Shown here one piece after another: positions 21,175-32,310 of a DNA stretch of 32,404 bases. A program made the translations under genes and the position numbers. The notes beneath the pieces are model-generated. The model saw only the letters and a list, made by a program, of their open reading frames with translations. It did no database searches and had not been told where the DNA came from. Source of the DNA: Rhizopus sp. PT2906 (Eukaryota; Mucoromycota; Mucoromycetes; Mucorales; Rhizopodaceae); assembly GCA_025529335.1 (NCBI GenBank), contig JAMYHX010000485.1:1-32404 (forward strand), read 5' to 3'. Each line of letters starts with the position of its first letter. The first letter of the stretch is position 1.

Positions 21175-23488
21175 ATGATTCAAGACGCTCTTAAGCATCT
21201 ACCCCCAAAAAGGCTCCTGAAACCGATCATATACTCCAAGGAATGCTACAGTCACTACAAAAGCTACTCGCGCCTCTTTTTCTCTATTTACTCAAGTTTT
21301 GCTGATGGTTCTCCTATACGCCTTTCGATTGGCGTGTCGTCCAAGTAGTCCCAATCCACAAGAAAGGCGCATCATCTGATCCGGGCAATTGCCGGCCTAT
21401 TAACTTGACATCTGTATTCTGTAAGCTCTTGGAACGCTTTCTCTATCCATTAGAGTCTACCTCTAGATTTGGCCAAGGAGGTTTCCGCAAAGCCCCTAGC
21501 TTCCTTGATCAAACGTTTTGTCTAGCTAAGATCTGTAACATACTTCGTCGATACTATCGTACCACACTTATCCTTGCCTTTTTTGATATAGTGTCAGCTT
21601 ACGATACAGTTGATCGTCGCAAGATCTGGGAAGTCATACAAACCACTGCTGAGCCGCCTCTTCTTACCCTGCTACAGAATCTGTTTAACGGTATACACAT
21701 AGAGATTCTCGTCCAGAATGCAATCTTTCGCCGGTTTCAGCCAGTCACTGGGGTGCTACAAGGGTCTATCCTTTCACCGCTACTATACACTATTTACATC
21801 AACTAGCTATCTCACATACTTCACGCTCAGCCACTTCAGGACGACCTTTCACCTATTCATCTAGCTCCCTTGATGAACTGCTTACTATACGTTGACGATG
21901 GCGTCCTTATTGCCGATCAGTATAAAATGGTGGAACTCTTGCAGAAATGTGAAGAGCATAACACGGCTCTTAGTTATCGCTGGAACCCAAGCAAATATGT
22001 AATCCTTGATCACTCCATTAGAGATGCTATAGATTACCAGTTGTATGGTGAGCTCAATCTTGCATACCTGAGTGTACCCTTCAAGTCCAGTGGTCATGTC
22101 AGTACTACTGATCTTATCACGGCCAACACCACTATGGCCCTCGCAATCTTCGTACAGTTTGCTGCCATTGACGTGAATCCTAGGGGTTTCGGCCATCTGC
22201 TGTCTGCCAGATTTCATGTCCAAACTGTTCGTGCCCATTTGGACTATGGTCAAGTCATTGGTTCTGTTTTGCCAAGTACAGAGATAAAAGATAAAAACTA
22301 GTAGTAATAATAATATAGGAGAAAAAGGATAATAAGTCAATGGGACTGAAATATATGATGCCTTTATTTACGATGAATAGAACAATGATATTTATACTTT
22401 CTAACATCTACAATCAATAGTGATAATTGGATACCGTAAGCGTACCTATAAGCATCCAGCTACAATGGGAATAACTGGGAAGAACCTAACTAGTATTAAA
22501 CTATTGGTTCGATATTTGTTTTAGATGCCTTTTTACTGAGGTAGTCCATGATCTGACAATGGATGCTGAATAAGGAACCGTTAACCTAGAAGTTAGAGCA
22601 CAGACGTTTCAATGGATATTGTAACGGCGCCCTAAGAGCAAGCTCGCATATGATAGGCCACATATGGAAGAGCTTCTAGCCGAATAACGATTGCTTACGA
22701 ATATTTATTGATAATGTTGTTATGGCACAACAAATTCTTTCAACTTCTGCCATTATCATCAACTTGAGGACACTTAGAACAAGTGCATCCGTTCCCTCTT
22801 TGGTAGTTGCCAACAATCCTCTGTGAATGTGATGCTCCACATGGTTAGACTGCTGAATATGCAAGGGAGAGTACATATCCTACAGTCTCAGTTCCTTCTT
22901 CGCTCCTTAAGGCTGCCTGATGATCTCTTTCTCACGAAACACCTTTCCTTCCTTAGGCAACTAAACAGTCGTTTTCAATGGTACAAATTATCAAAGAATA
23001 CCCTTTGACAGCGGTGCTTTGATATTGTAGGCTCTTTAGATAAGAAACGGCTCAGGCAGCTTCGACTTGAGTACTTGCAAGCCAACCTGAATAAGCGTCG
23101 CTCTGAGGCAAAATCTCGACTTCTCTCTGCCTATCGTCCCACAGTCTGCCTCAACCCTATTCTTTGGCTACTAATGTCTCGTATTGAGCGAAGTTTCTGC
23201 GTTCGCTGGCGTCTTGGTTAGTTGCCTGGTGGTAAGCCAAGACCCTGCTCCAGATATTCTAGCCAACTACTCACGAAAGCTCATTTCATTCATCGTCTAA
23301 ATATGCGTACCCGCCTCCAAATACCACGCACTGTTACAGGTTCCCTGTTCTTTCTTTTGAACCTATTACCTACTCTTAAGCTTCTTTCCTCCCATATATG
23401 TACTCTCCTTTATGAGCGTGATCACCTGTGCCACGGACATGATACGCTACCTCCGCCACCTGACCTAGGGCGAAAGTTCCTTCAATGA
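21175..23488 (+). pseudogene. LINE ORF2 reverse transcriptase remnant
   Basis: This once encoded the polymerase that copies LINE RNA at the insertion site. Recognisable in order are the RT block with IHKKG and CRPINLTSVFCKLLER (about 21345-21435), FDIVSAYDTVDR (RT motif A, near 21583), GVLQGSILSPLL (near 21750) and the catalytic box LYVDD at 21885-21899. After the insert come GRVHILQSQFLLRS and the typical mucoralean tail with LTKAHFIHRLNMRTRLQ and PPPPDLG. Lesions include a frameshift near 21201-21211, TGA at 21303-21305, TAG at 21804-21806, TGA at 23006-23008 and TAG at 23219-23221. Base composition is richer in C than in the neighbouring host genes, consistent with an acquired element. Confidence 0.8.
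22284..22735. other. Insert of unknown origin within LINE ORF2
   Basis: LINE ORF2 similarity stops after VIGSVLPSTEIK and resumes at about 22745 (QLED, then NKCIRSLFGSC). The roughly 450 nt between is AT-rich and has no long reading frame. Read on the minus strand it has a TATAAATA-like box with downstream transcript-like sequence, as a solo LTR might, but no TG..CA ends or flanking duplication could be fixed. Boundaries are approximate. Confidence 0.45.
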
Positions 23489-23684
23489 CTTCCTCCTTTT
23501 CATCTTTCCTCTTAACATCTGTCGAGCTAATCTTTCTTCGTTTCCTTCGCTTCTTTGCTTCCTTTTTCCTCCTTTGATCTCAAAAGGGTTTTTAGACTCT
23601 ATGTACCTTTTTTTTGATCTGGCCAAGGCGGGACGAAATCACACTGTTTCAATGCACCCATAGCAGTCTTTTATTTTCTTTAAT

Positions 23685-23698
23685 TGTATATATTTTAG
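23685..23698 (+). repeat. Right copy of probable LINE target-site duplication
   Basis: This is identical over 14 bp to 21104-21117. Its last part together with the next base (23688-23699, ATATATTTTAGA) recurs at 24746-24757, on the far side of the ORF1-like remnant, so the same site may have been used twice. Confidence 0.6.
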
Positions 23699-23790
23699 AG
23701 TTTTCCATTACTTTCCATAGACTTTTATCTTATTTGAAAAGATATCCACAATAATAAACTTGGTATATACCAACAGTAAAGCAGTTATAA

Positions 23791-24546
23791 GCAGAACTCG
23801 CTGCAGCTAAGGCTGAAATCATCCAACTCAGACAACAAAACACTTTCATCCTTGAACGATTAGCTCACGCATCCAATGTCGCTGCTACTAAGAAACCCGC
23901 TTCGACTTTGGCCTCCTCTCCCCTGGTATCCTCTTCACTGACATCTCTCTCACTGGCATCCGACTTCCAATTGCAACCCAAGCCTTCTCAGAAACGTCCT
24001 CCATCTTCCGATTTAGGTTCCCCTCCTCTTCAGAAAGCTGCCAAGCTTAAAACTTCCACGTTTCTTCCTAGTCAAATGGATGCTGCTCACACCTTCAATG
24101 TTCGTTCCGCCAACCATGGCTACAAGCTCCTATACCTGCCTCTACGCCGCCACCTTTCTATAGGTCAGCTACGCTCTCGTCTGCGATAACTGAGCATCAA
24201 CACTCACCGTATCATCAACATCCACTATCCCAATCATTACCTTGTTGTCCTCTTAATTCATAATGATTATGAAGTTGAATTCCGTTCACAATTAAAAAAA
24301 TTTAAGATTCTCATATAGGATGATTACGATCCTTTAGATTCCTCGGACCTTCGTGATCCCGATTAGGACGACTGGGACGAAGCGAACAGGACAAGCGACG
24401 CGCGTGGTCTGTTTCTGTGTCGTATTCTTCAAGCTTTCGATTACCTTAAAGGTCCTGTCAAGCGGTCTGTAGCCAGTTTCTTTGCTAACAAAGGATATAT
24501 TGATCATGGCGACTTCCCTGAGCTCTTTCCCGTCAAAAAGACATGA
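23791..24546 (+). pseudogene. LINE ORF1-like protein remnant
   Basis: A single frame from 23791 to the TGA at 24544-24546 is broken by TAA at 24187-24189, TAG at 24316-24318 and TAG at 24364-24366. It starts with a coiled-coil-like stretch (AELAAAKAEIIQLRQQN), then a Ser/Pro-rich segment, then a conserved-looking region (RRHLSIGQLRSRLR, NYLVVLLIHNDY-type block, LKGPVKRSVASFF). This layout fits the RNA-binding ORF1 protein of mucoralean LINEs, recognised by general pattern rather than by alignment. It lies after, not before, the ORF2 tail of the neighbouring LINE, so it belongs to a separate insertion. No start codon was found at its left end. Confidence 0.6.
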
Positions 24547-25188
24547 GCTTCATTTACTGTTCTCTCAATAGCCTCCTTTCCTAAGAACCATTTTCTTTGT
24601 CCTTTTATTCAAGCCACAACATTTTTTCCCTCAATCCTAGAGGAATTTTTAAATACTTCTTTCATTCTTTGAACTGTCCAATGCACAGTTAGTATAAAAT
24701 ACTGTGTTCTCACTTGGGTTATAAAAAATAAAATTGTTTAATCGCATATATTTTAGACTTTAGTTTTTGAGGCCTTTACTGATTAAAGAAAAGGACTTTG
24801 ATCATCCAAAATATATTCAAGAAGTATAAAGGACATGCTCGCCTTTACTTGTATAGTCTTGGGGTTTGAAGCCTTAATGTTCTTTAACTTGCTCACGTTG
24901 ATGACTCTCAGTGTATTTTATTTAGTGACCTTTATAGATTCATCCAGTATTGATCTGTAACAGACATAATATCATAATATGGAGGCGATGATTTAAAGAA
25001 ATATAGACCAATACTACGGGCGCTACTTCTACCCACTACTAATAGGACTGCCTGTGTTACAAACTGGAACTGGCCTCTGTGAAATTTGTAAGAAATAAAA
25101 CGCCAAAAATTATTCCCATTGGCTATGCCCCGCATTAAAAGGTAGGAAGACCTTTTTTTTATCCTTCTTTCTATTTTCGAACTGAATA
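24547..25188. other. Gap and promoter of the Pex26-like gene
   Basis: AT-rich DNA containing the 12-bp repeat ATATATTTTAGA at 24746-24757. Near its end there is an inverted CCAAT box (ATTGG at 25118-25122), about 67 nt before the next start codon, a common fungal promoter element. No gene was recognised. Confidence 0.45.
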
Positions 25189-26338
25189 ATGTCTACAGAG
25201 GAATTGTATAATAAGGCACTTCGCTCTTTTCTATTAAAGAAGCATATTACAGCAATAAATAACTGTAATAAGGCAATCGCTGCCTTATCTAACAACTATC
25301 AAAATGCTAATGCTGAAACCCTAAGAATGAACATATGGACTTTGTACTTAAATATATTAGCAATTCTACTCAAGGATTCCAAATTCGATAGCTTAGTCAA
25401 ACTACCTGGATTTGAAAAAGTCGGTAGCCTACAAGATGCTTGCTTCTGTATATGGAATAAAGTAAAAGAAGGATATGGAGGAATACACTTTGTCGATCCA
25501 GGATTAGTTTTTACAATGTAGGTAAAATAAACAAGATAACGTAATTCATATATTTATATTTAGAATGTAGGATAAGTATGGATGTTAACCTGCAGCAATA
25601 CAACTGTGCAAAAGTTGTGGCAGAGGAATGGTTTTATAGTCTCTCGGATGCGATCCTTGATCATATATCACAACAAATCGAAAATGACGATGATCATATA
25701 TCATATGCATATAATAAGATCGTTGAACTATATATCATTCGTATCCTATCTGGCCTGTATGATTTTGAAACTGCAGAGAGCTTTCTTGAATATAACTCAA
25801 TTCTAACGGGAACTAAACTGGAGGTAAAAAGAGTGTGAAGTTTATTACATAATTTTTTTTCCTTAAAAAGCTATAGTCCCTCAAATTATCCATTAAGGAG
25901 CATAAAGAACTATTAGAGACTCAAAAGAAATTAAAAGAAGAAGAAATAGCAAGGATAGTAACATTAGAGAATGAGAAAAAGGAAAGAGAGGAAGAAAAAA
26001 AGAAGAAAGAGATAGAAGTGAAAAAGATGGACTTTTTAGAGAAAGAGGGAGTTAAAGAAGAGAATACTGTTGTTAATAGCAGTAAAGATAATGAAATTGG
26101 CTCTAGCAATACAATTAACACTGACAAGACAGATATAAGTAATGAAAGAACAAGGCAGGTTATTGTGATCAAGCATTGGATAAATCAGATATCAGCAAAA
26201 GGCATTGCTTCCTATACAGCCGTTCTATTGTTTATATTTGCATTTTTAACTCTTTTAAGAAAAAGGGGAAGACTATCTCTTGTCTTGGAAAAACTTTGGC
26301 AGACCATCAAAATGGGTACCAAGGTTACTTATATGTAG
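25189..26338 (+). CDS. Tail-anchored, Pex26/Pex15-like peroxisomal membrane protein
   Basis: This is probably the membrane anchor that recruits the Pex1-Pex6 ATPase complex to peroxisomes. Exons 25189-25517, 25571-25823 and 25877-26338 give 347 residues in consistent phase (two 53-nt introns). The N-terminal half is all-helical and TPR-like (YNKALRSFLLKKH at the start, then AVEEW- and EFLEYN-type helices). A highly charged Glu/Lys coiled coil follows at about 200-245, then a Ser/Asn-rich linker. A single membrane helix (about 306-322, TAVLLFIFAFLTLL) is followed by a basic 25-residue tail. This order matches fungal Pex26, but similarity within the helical part is low, so other tail-anchored proteins are possible. 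Confidence 0.6.
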
Positions 26339-27060
26339 AAATAAATCTTTAAGAACACCTCTCATTCACATGTAAAATGGTACAAAGTGGACGTTGATAT
26401 TAATAGCATCAAAAGCTAAAGATAAGAGTGTTAGTATTTTGGCACAGACATCATCCCATACTCTATATTAACCTGAACATCTTTCATTCCACCAAATAGA
26501 AGAATTATAAAACGTATTAGATACATGCTATAAGAAAAAAAAAATGTAATATTTTTATTCGACAAGCCATCGTCACTGAATCAATCATAGACTTATGATC
26601 TATTAAAATCATTCTTTTACATCCGGACCTGTCACATTCCGTACTGTCTCCCTTTGAGGTACTTCCTTTATTTTGGACTTGTCAATGGTCAACTATTTGC
26701 TCAATCGTACATGAGCATAGATACAATCTTCAATGTCTTGCTCCACTATGCGTTAGTTCTTTTTACATATTTTATGTCCGGTAAAAAGTAGATAAGAGCA
26801 AATATAATGTCTACATATATTTTGCATTACATTCTATAGACAAGAAAACTGTTGTTTTTTATTGGTTACCAAAATAATATACTGATAAGGTACATGAACT
26901 ACCAGTCCCAAAATTGAGACACAAACAGATGTAATTAGTAAAACAGTCAATATATGAAATAATTTCACTTACAAGTTATTAAATATTCAAAGTATTAAAT
27001 GTTTGTTGTTGTTAAAAACAATCAGTACAAGTTAATAAATTATCAAAGAAGACTTACCTT
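26339..27060. other. Gap between Pex26-like gene and Fanzor-like copy B
   Basis: No gene was found. This is the 3' side of copy B, where a guide RNA would be expected for an active Fanzor or TnpB gene. An imperfect palindrome at 26905-26920 (GTCCCAAAATTGAGAC) is the only notable structure; no partner repeat was found on the other side of copy B. Confidence 0.4.
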
Positions 27061-30000
27061 TCAAAAAGTATTACTGTCATCGACAGCAGGCCAATCTTCG
27101 TTTGCAGTAAAGAAAGAAGCGGCATTCGTTTTAAATTTATTAGTGTTGGATTGACTGACTTGCGAATCCAATTGAGGAAAGGTTGCATCAAAAAGGAGTG
27201 TTGTTAAACTGGAAAGACCAATTATCATTGCAGATAAGGTATCTCTTCCTTTTACAGCCTTTTTTGCTTGAACAGAGACACAACTTAGGTTGTCACAGAT
27301 AAATGCGCCATTAGTTGTTCGTAATCGTCTTGTACCATTCTTGTAAACTGTTTGCACTTGATGAGATAGTTTTTGGAAGCAATAAATACACGTTTGGGAG
27401 GTATTGTATTCGTTCGTTATACATACAGAGGTATACAGACTATGCTTCAAAGGTTTCCAATGACCACCGTATCGCATGTATCCTTTAATTCGTGGACCTA
27501 TATCTAAACCACGGCCATCAATAAACATGATAAGTTTTACCTTTTTAGAAGATGTAGCATATCTACGTTCATCTAAACAAAGTCTATCAGTGTATCTGCG
27601 TTTTTGTAGCTCGTAAGCCCTTTTTTTGCCTCAGTCGACTTGGCGAGTAGTAGAAGTTTCGTATAATATGTTTATGTTTAATATATGTAATATGTAATTC
27701 ATTTAAATGTTCAAGACTTCTAGAACTAGTCGTATCAACTTTGCTTAAAAGGGCCTCGGTTTCCATCACTTGTCGTCCTATATCAGTAGTGTTTTTAGCA
27801 CGTTCAAACTGTTTTCTATATTTTTGTGTACCGTTTTTGTAGTTAACTTCAGACCCATGGACCTTGTACGGCTTCGGTAACTGCATGTATGGGGACATTT
27901 GAATAGTGGATTCACTTGTTTCTTGTTCTGAAATGTAATGATTGAGCATGTTGATGTTAGTAACAGCACGATCCATTATATCAATATCAACATTACCTTC
28001 TTCTGACAGGTTTTCTAAAGCAGATTACTTATTATATAGATCAAGATGAAATTTAAATCTCTTCATATCAAAGCCAACAGTTTATGTCATAGTAACAAGA
28101 CCATTATCAGTACCCGAAAATGTAATTTTACCTGATTTTAATAAGCCATTGTCTATCTTCATATTTTCTACTCTGTCGATACACTTGAATGCATCTTGTG
28201 TGATAATACGCACTCTTTGTTCCTCTCTGGTCCTATTGGATGAAGTAGTCAGTTGTTTCCGCTTAAGATATGTTTTTGTTCTTTCCGTTGATAATTCCTC
28301 TTTCATTTCGCGTATTCTTGCATTGAATTCAGCTTTACGTGTCTTTATCTGTTCTATCCTTTGGTACAACTGATTGTTATGCTCGGTCTCTTGCTGCTGT
28401 AATGGTTCAGCACGCCTATGGATCCATTTCTTTTTCTCTTCATTGATATTGTTTTGCAAGAGGTACTCTTTGCGTTCTTTTAAGACATATTTCAATTCTA
28501 TTTGCAAAAAGTGTACTCTATCTTGATGTGTCCTTATTTCGCTGTTGAGGTCACCTATAGGTAGTGTAACGGATCTTCGAGCAGGACTTGGTGTAATACT
28601 AGTGACAGGGCATGTCTCGGCTGGAACCAGTTTTTTCAGCGTACCATTTATACGAACAGTCTTTAAACCAGGCAGCAAGTACATGTCGTGAGCAAATTCT
28701 AATCCATAGCTGTTACATACATCTTTGATTGCAATCAGATCAAAGAAAGAGCCAAACATGGCATCCTTCGACTCTGTGGCTATTTGTCTAGATATTATTG
28801 CGTTACCATTAAAGGCATAAACAGTCAGAGCATCTTGTTTGGTACTTGTACAAAAGATAGCAAAAAGAGAAGGAGCATCAACTTTCAGAGTGTTTAAATT
28901 GCTTGGTACAAGATATGGTGTTATCTTTGCAGTAAACTTGCTATAACCTGTAGCGTGCAAAATATCATTGGCCATTAAGAACAAAGAAATTTGATGTGAT
29001 ATTATGTAAAAGGTTTCTTTTGAGGGTATGTATGGCTTCAAAAAGTTGATAATGAGAACACAAGTTTGCAATTCCTTCGATTCTGCACCAACAAGCTTAT
29101 TACTGACTTCGTCTTCTTCAACATCGTGGCTATCACGCTTAAGCAGTATATCTTTGATGACGCCTTTTAAGATCTTCAATCGTCGTCTAGGAACATCATT
29201 GCTCATTGAACCAGCTTCTTCTTCTGCTATAGTAATTTCTTGGTTAACAATGGGATTTGTATCAGCAGTGATTTCCAGTCGCATATCAGCCTCATCTTCG
29301 GTTTCAGTGACTGAAGTAGCACCAAGAGACATTATAGCTTCTTTTTCGGCTCTCTATAATGGGAATATAATGAGTAAATGACGTTTATTTAATTTTGTAT
29401 ACGTGTTGATTCTTTCTTCGCATCTCTGCGCTCTTGCTAACCACTTTGCTTGTTCTCAACATCATCTTCTGCTTCCTTGAGATAATGAGCCCGTTGCCTA
29501 CGTTTATCATGAAAAAGCTTTCTTTTTCCATTTCTTGATTTGTTGGTAACGCTGATTCTTTCATAGGGAATACTTGAGCTTGCATAACCGTGATATTCTT
29601 TTTCTTTCTTTTCTTTATCTGCTTTTACTTTTTGCTTAGCTATAAAGTCCTTGTATCGTTTCTCGCGTGCAGGTGCCAAATGTATCTTGAGCAAAGTTCC
29701 AATCAGACGATTGAGGTGTTTTACAAATCTACTCTTGGTCGACCACATATTCTTGAAATTTGTCATATATTTAGATAACGCCATTTTCATGATATAGGTA
29801 TCAAGACCAAAAGTTTTTGGTGGTGTCCTAAGTAACTTCTTTGAAAATACACTGTGAAATGGGTGTTTGTCCATGGTAGCTTTTGTAACTCCACGAGACC
29901 CAAAGTAGTTTGAATGTATTATTTGTAAATGTGCTGTAGTAAAAAGAGTATTGAAATCACGAGCTACAGCTTTAGTTGAAGTACATTGTAAATCTAAAGG

Positions 30001-30883
30001 GGGAGGGAGATTAAAGTCATTATTATCAAGTGAAAATTTAAAGGAAGTACGTATCTGATATTTTCACCTGTTGCAGGCTGTAAAACCGCTTCACCGTTTC
30101 TACCAGTTACAAATGTCATTGTTTTCAATAACGCCACAAGCCTTTGTACTTGTATGTTGTATTCAATAATGTAATCAGTTGCCGAGATTAAAACTTGGTC
30201 CATTGTATTCAAGAAAAAGCCTCGGACGTCTTCAGGTAAGTCTTGTCTTATTAAAGGAGCCAATGATGCACTACAGGTTTTTAATGCCTCATTTTCTTCG
30301 ATTGGTGTTGCTGTTGATATCATTGAACTTGATGATACGGTGCTGCTTTCGGAAGGAGCTTGTGGGACTTTTCGTCTAACCTCTTCAGTAAGCTGATCAT
30401 AGTGCGTTGCAACAAAGTCGTTCCAAAGCTATGAGTTTTTTGTTTTTCTTTTCTTCAAGATCCTTTCAAGCTCGGTAGCCTTTGCACCAACTTGCCTTTC
30501 AGCGCCAGTTACAGTACCTCTAGGAAGCCGAGTCTGCGACAGAAAAAGGCGAGGATTAGTTATGGTTATGACAGTCTAACTTTTTATACTTCAATAAGGC
30601 AAGTTTCTTTAAGCTGCTGTAAATTGCCGTCTTTGTCGATGTATTTTTCGATCCTTAAAGTAAGAGTATTTTCAAATTGTTGCTGAAGGGTCTCCATCAA
30701 TTCATTCCCTCTTTCATTTGTTGTTCTTGCTCTTTTTTGTGCGGCTTGGCTTGATTCAGCTATGACAGCTTGACTGGATTGAGCTTCATCGCTAGGTCTC
30801 TTCCAACCTGTACGCTTCCACTCTAGAGGTTTTTGTGGCTTTGAAGGATCAAAAAGATCCCTTTGCAGTTTTATACCCTTCAT
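27061..30883 (-). pseudogene. Fanzor-like (TnpB-superfamily) nuclease gene, copy B, decayed
   Basis: A large minus-strand gene begins at 30883 (MKGIKLQRDLFDP). Plausible introns are 30534-30589, 29994-30067 and 29354-29402. The middle has a long Glu/Lys/Arg-rich coiled segment (about 28150-28450). RuvC-I-like GTDNGLVTM has its aspartate at 28106-28108. The C-terminus has the zinc-ribbon pattern NEYNTSQTCIYC (Cys pair at 27379-27390), a second pair in CDNLSC, and then KGRDTLSAMIIGLS with the RuvC-III aspartate at 27241-27243. Lesions are TAG 30429-30431, TAG 29437-29439 with a frame change before the next exon, TAA 28082-28084, TAA 28025-28027 and a frameshift in the T7 run 27621-27627. The part before 29354 could be a separate gene. 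It differs strongly from copy A. Confidence 0.68.
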
Positions 30884-32310
30884 AATGCTATTGAAGAATA
30901 AAATGATAAAAGGAGAAAGAGAAAGGGAAGACTTATATATTAATAGACTGATCAATCAATCAGTAGGAAAGTTCTTTATTGAACAGCAGGACAGTATAAA
31001 CAATCAAATAACAAGAATACGTGGGAAGTTTCAAGGATCATATCTTGTTGATCAGAATGAGAGTTTCAAGTAGAAAAAGGAGAAGAAGGAGTTACACAAG
31101 ACAAATGCCTGTTTAAAATACGTGATTTATCCGTTACACATTTAATCAGTATGCAATGAAGGCTTTGAAGGTTGTGTATCTTTTATTTGGCCAAATAAAA
31201 AATCAAAGAGCATAAGATTGAATCACTGTAACTGAAAGTACAAAAAGGAGTAGGCATATTTCTTTATTAAAGTGTGATATTGACATGAGCCAGTGAACGT
31301 AAAGCTTGGCTTTTAAAACAAAAAGGTGAACAAAAAAGGAGTATTGATTATTCTTTGTTAAACAAGCTTTTATCTGAAGAAGAGCAGTACATGCGCTCAA
31401 ACCAAAGAAGATTGCATAATCGAGTACCAGTTGTTACTACGGAAAATGCATTTAAAGTTCTTTGAAGGCTTATAAGTAAAAGATGATATGTTTTGAGTCC
31501 ACCAGAGAAGGCCTTTTTCGGCTAATTGAGGACAGCTATTTGAAAGCCTCAATACTTCATGAATTATGATGTGGCCTAAAAGCATTGTAATAACATCTAT
31601 TAGTTAGGAATGAACGATGAGTAAACGATAATTTCCAACATCACTCTCACAACATTGCATTACAAATTATAAACGTGATGACACTCTCTTTTGTATACAG
31701 TAGTCATTCTGAGAATAAAGTGCATTTAGAAAACTTATAACCACATCCGAGATCGGATTGTATATCACAGCAATTGTGGCAGGTACGGTACATAGTACAT
31801 CTTTTACCAAGTCCAAAAAGGAATGTATTTATTTTATGATTGACCATGTAAAAATAAGATTAAAAAGTACAGTAATGAAACTTTTTTATCTTTATCCTGT
31901 TGAAAGAGAGTAAAAACAGACAAAGAGATAAGAAGAAACTGTGGGAGGGGATGAGTAGGAACAATCAAGATCACTTTGGGTATAATCATGATTATGCGTA
32001 CAATGTATCTAAAAATCGCTTCAATCAAGGACAAGTACATCGAGCTCCTCTGTTCTTTTCACTTGACTAATCTGTACCATAAACACTCTTTTACATACTA
32101 CTTTATATATGTATTCTTTCTTTCTCTCCTTTATCTACTACTTTAAAAACCCAAAAACACATTGCAGAATTTAAAAACCCAAAATCACTTTGTGGTTGAT
32201 CATATCAGCACCTTAGTAAAACTAATCTACAGCTTCATACAAAAAAAGGAAGTGAATGTATGTGTATAAATATGTTGAGTTAACGTTTTCCTTTTTCTTT
32301 ATAGTTAAAA
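30884..32310. other. Gap upstream of copy B and of the last gene
   Basis: About 1.4 kb without a recognisable gene on either strand; short frames present look accidental. It includes the left flank of copy B and, at its right end, the promoter of the final gene with the duplicated motif at 32142-32184. Confidence 0.4.
32142..32184 (+). repeat. Duplicated AAACCC-type motif in promoter
   Basis: The 15-mer TTTAAAAACCCAAAA is present at 32142-32156 and again at 32170-32184, 28 nt apart, and the similarity extends further on the right (CAC followed by A or T and TTG). It lies 127-169 nt before the start codon at 32311. It may be a paired transcription-factor site. Confidence 0.6.

Larger units (their letters stand above)
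21118..23684 (+). mobile_element. 5'-truncated LINE (non-LTR retrotransposon), decayed
   Basis: The element carries a non-LTR reverse transcriptase but no ORF1 and no endonuclease at its left end, so it is 5'-truncated within ORF2, as is usual for LINE insertions. The flanking 14-bp direct repeats (21104-21117 and 23685-23698) fit target-site duplications. The 3' end past 23488 is T- and C-rich and lacks an A tail. A stretch of about 450 nt near 22284-22735 interrupts ORF2 similarity and looks like a later insertion. Confidence 0.75.

Noticed and set aside
26905..26920. Imperfect palindrome GTCCCAAAATTGAGAC as the terminus of Fanzor-like copy B
   Set aside because: No matching inverted copy was found near 30900-31300.
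7766..30883. Use of TAA, TAG or TGA as sense codons (altered genetic code), suggested by many in-frame stops in the element genes
   Set aside because: Host genes in the same window end cleanly at all three stops (TGA kinase, TAA helicase, TAG Pex26-like and SH3/RA), and the element genes also carry frameshifts, so decay explains them.
30884..32310. Several 60-70 codon frames on both strands
   Set aside because: No splice logic, domain or consistent coding pattern; they look accidental in AT-rich DNA.
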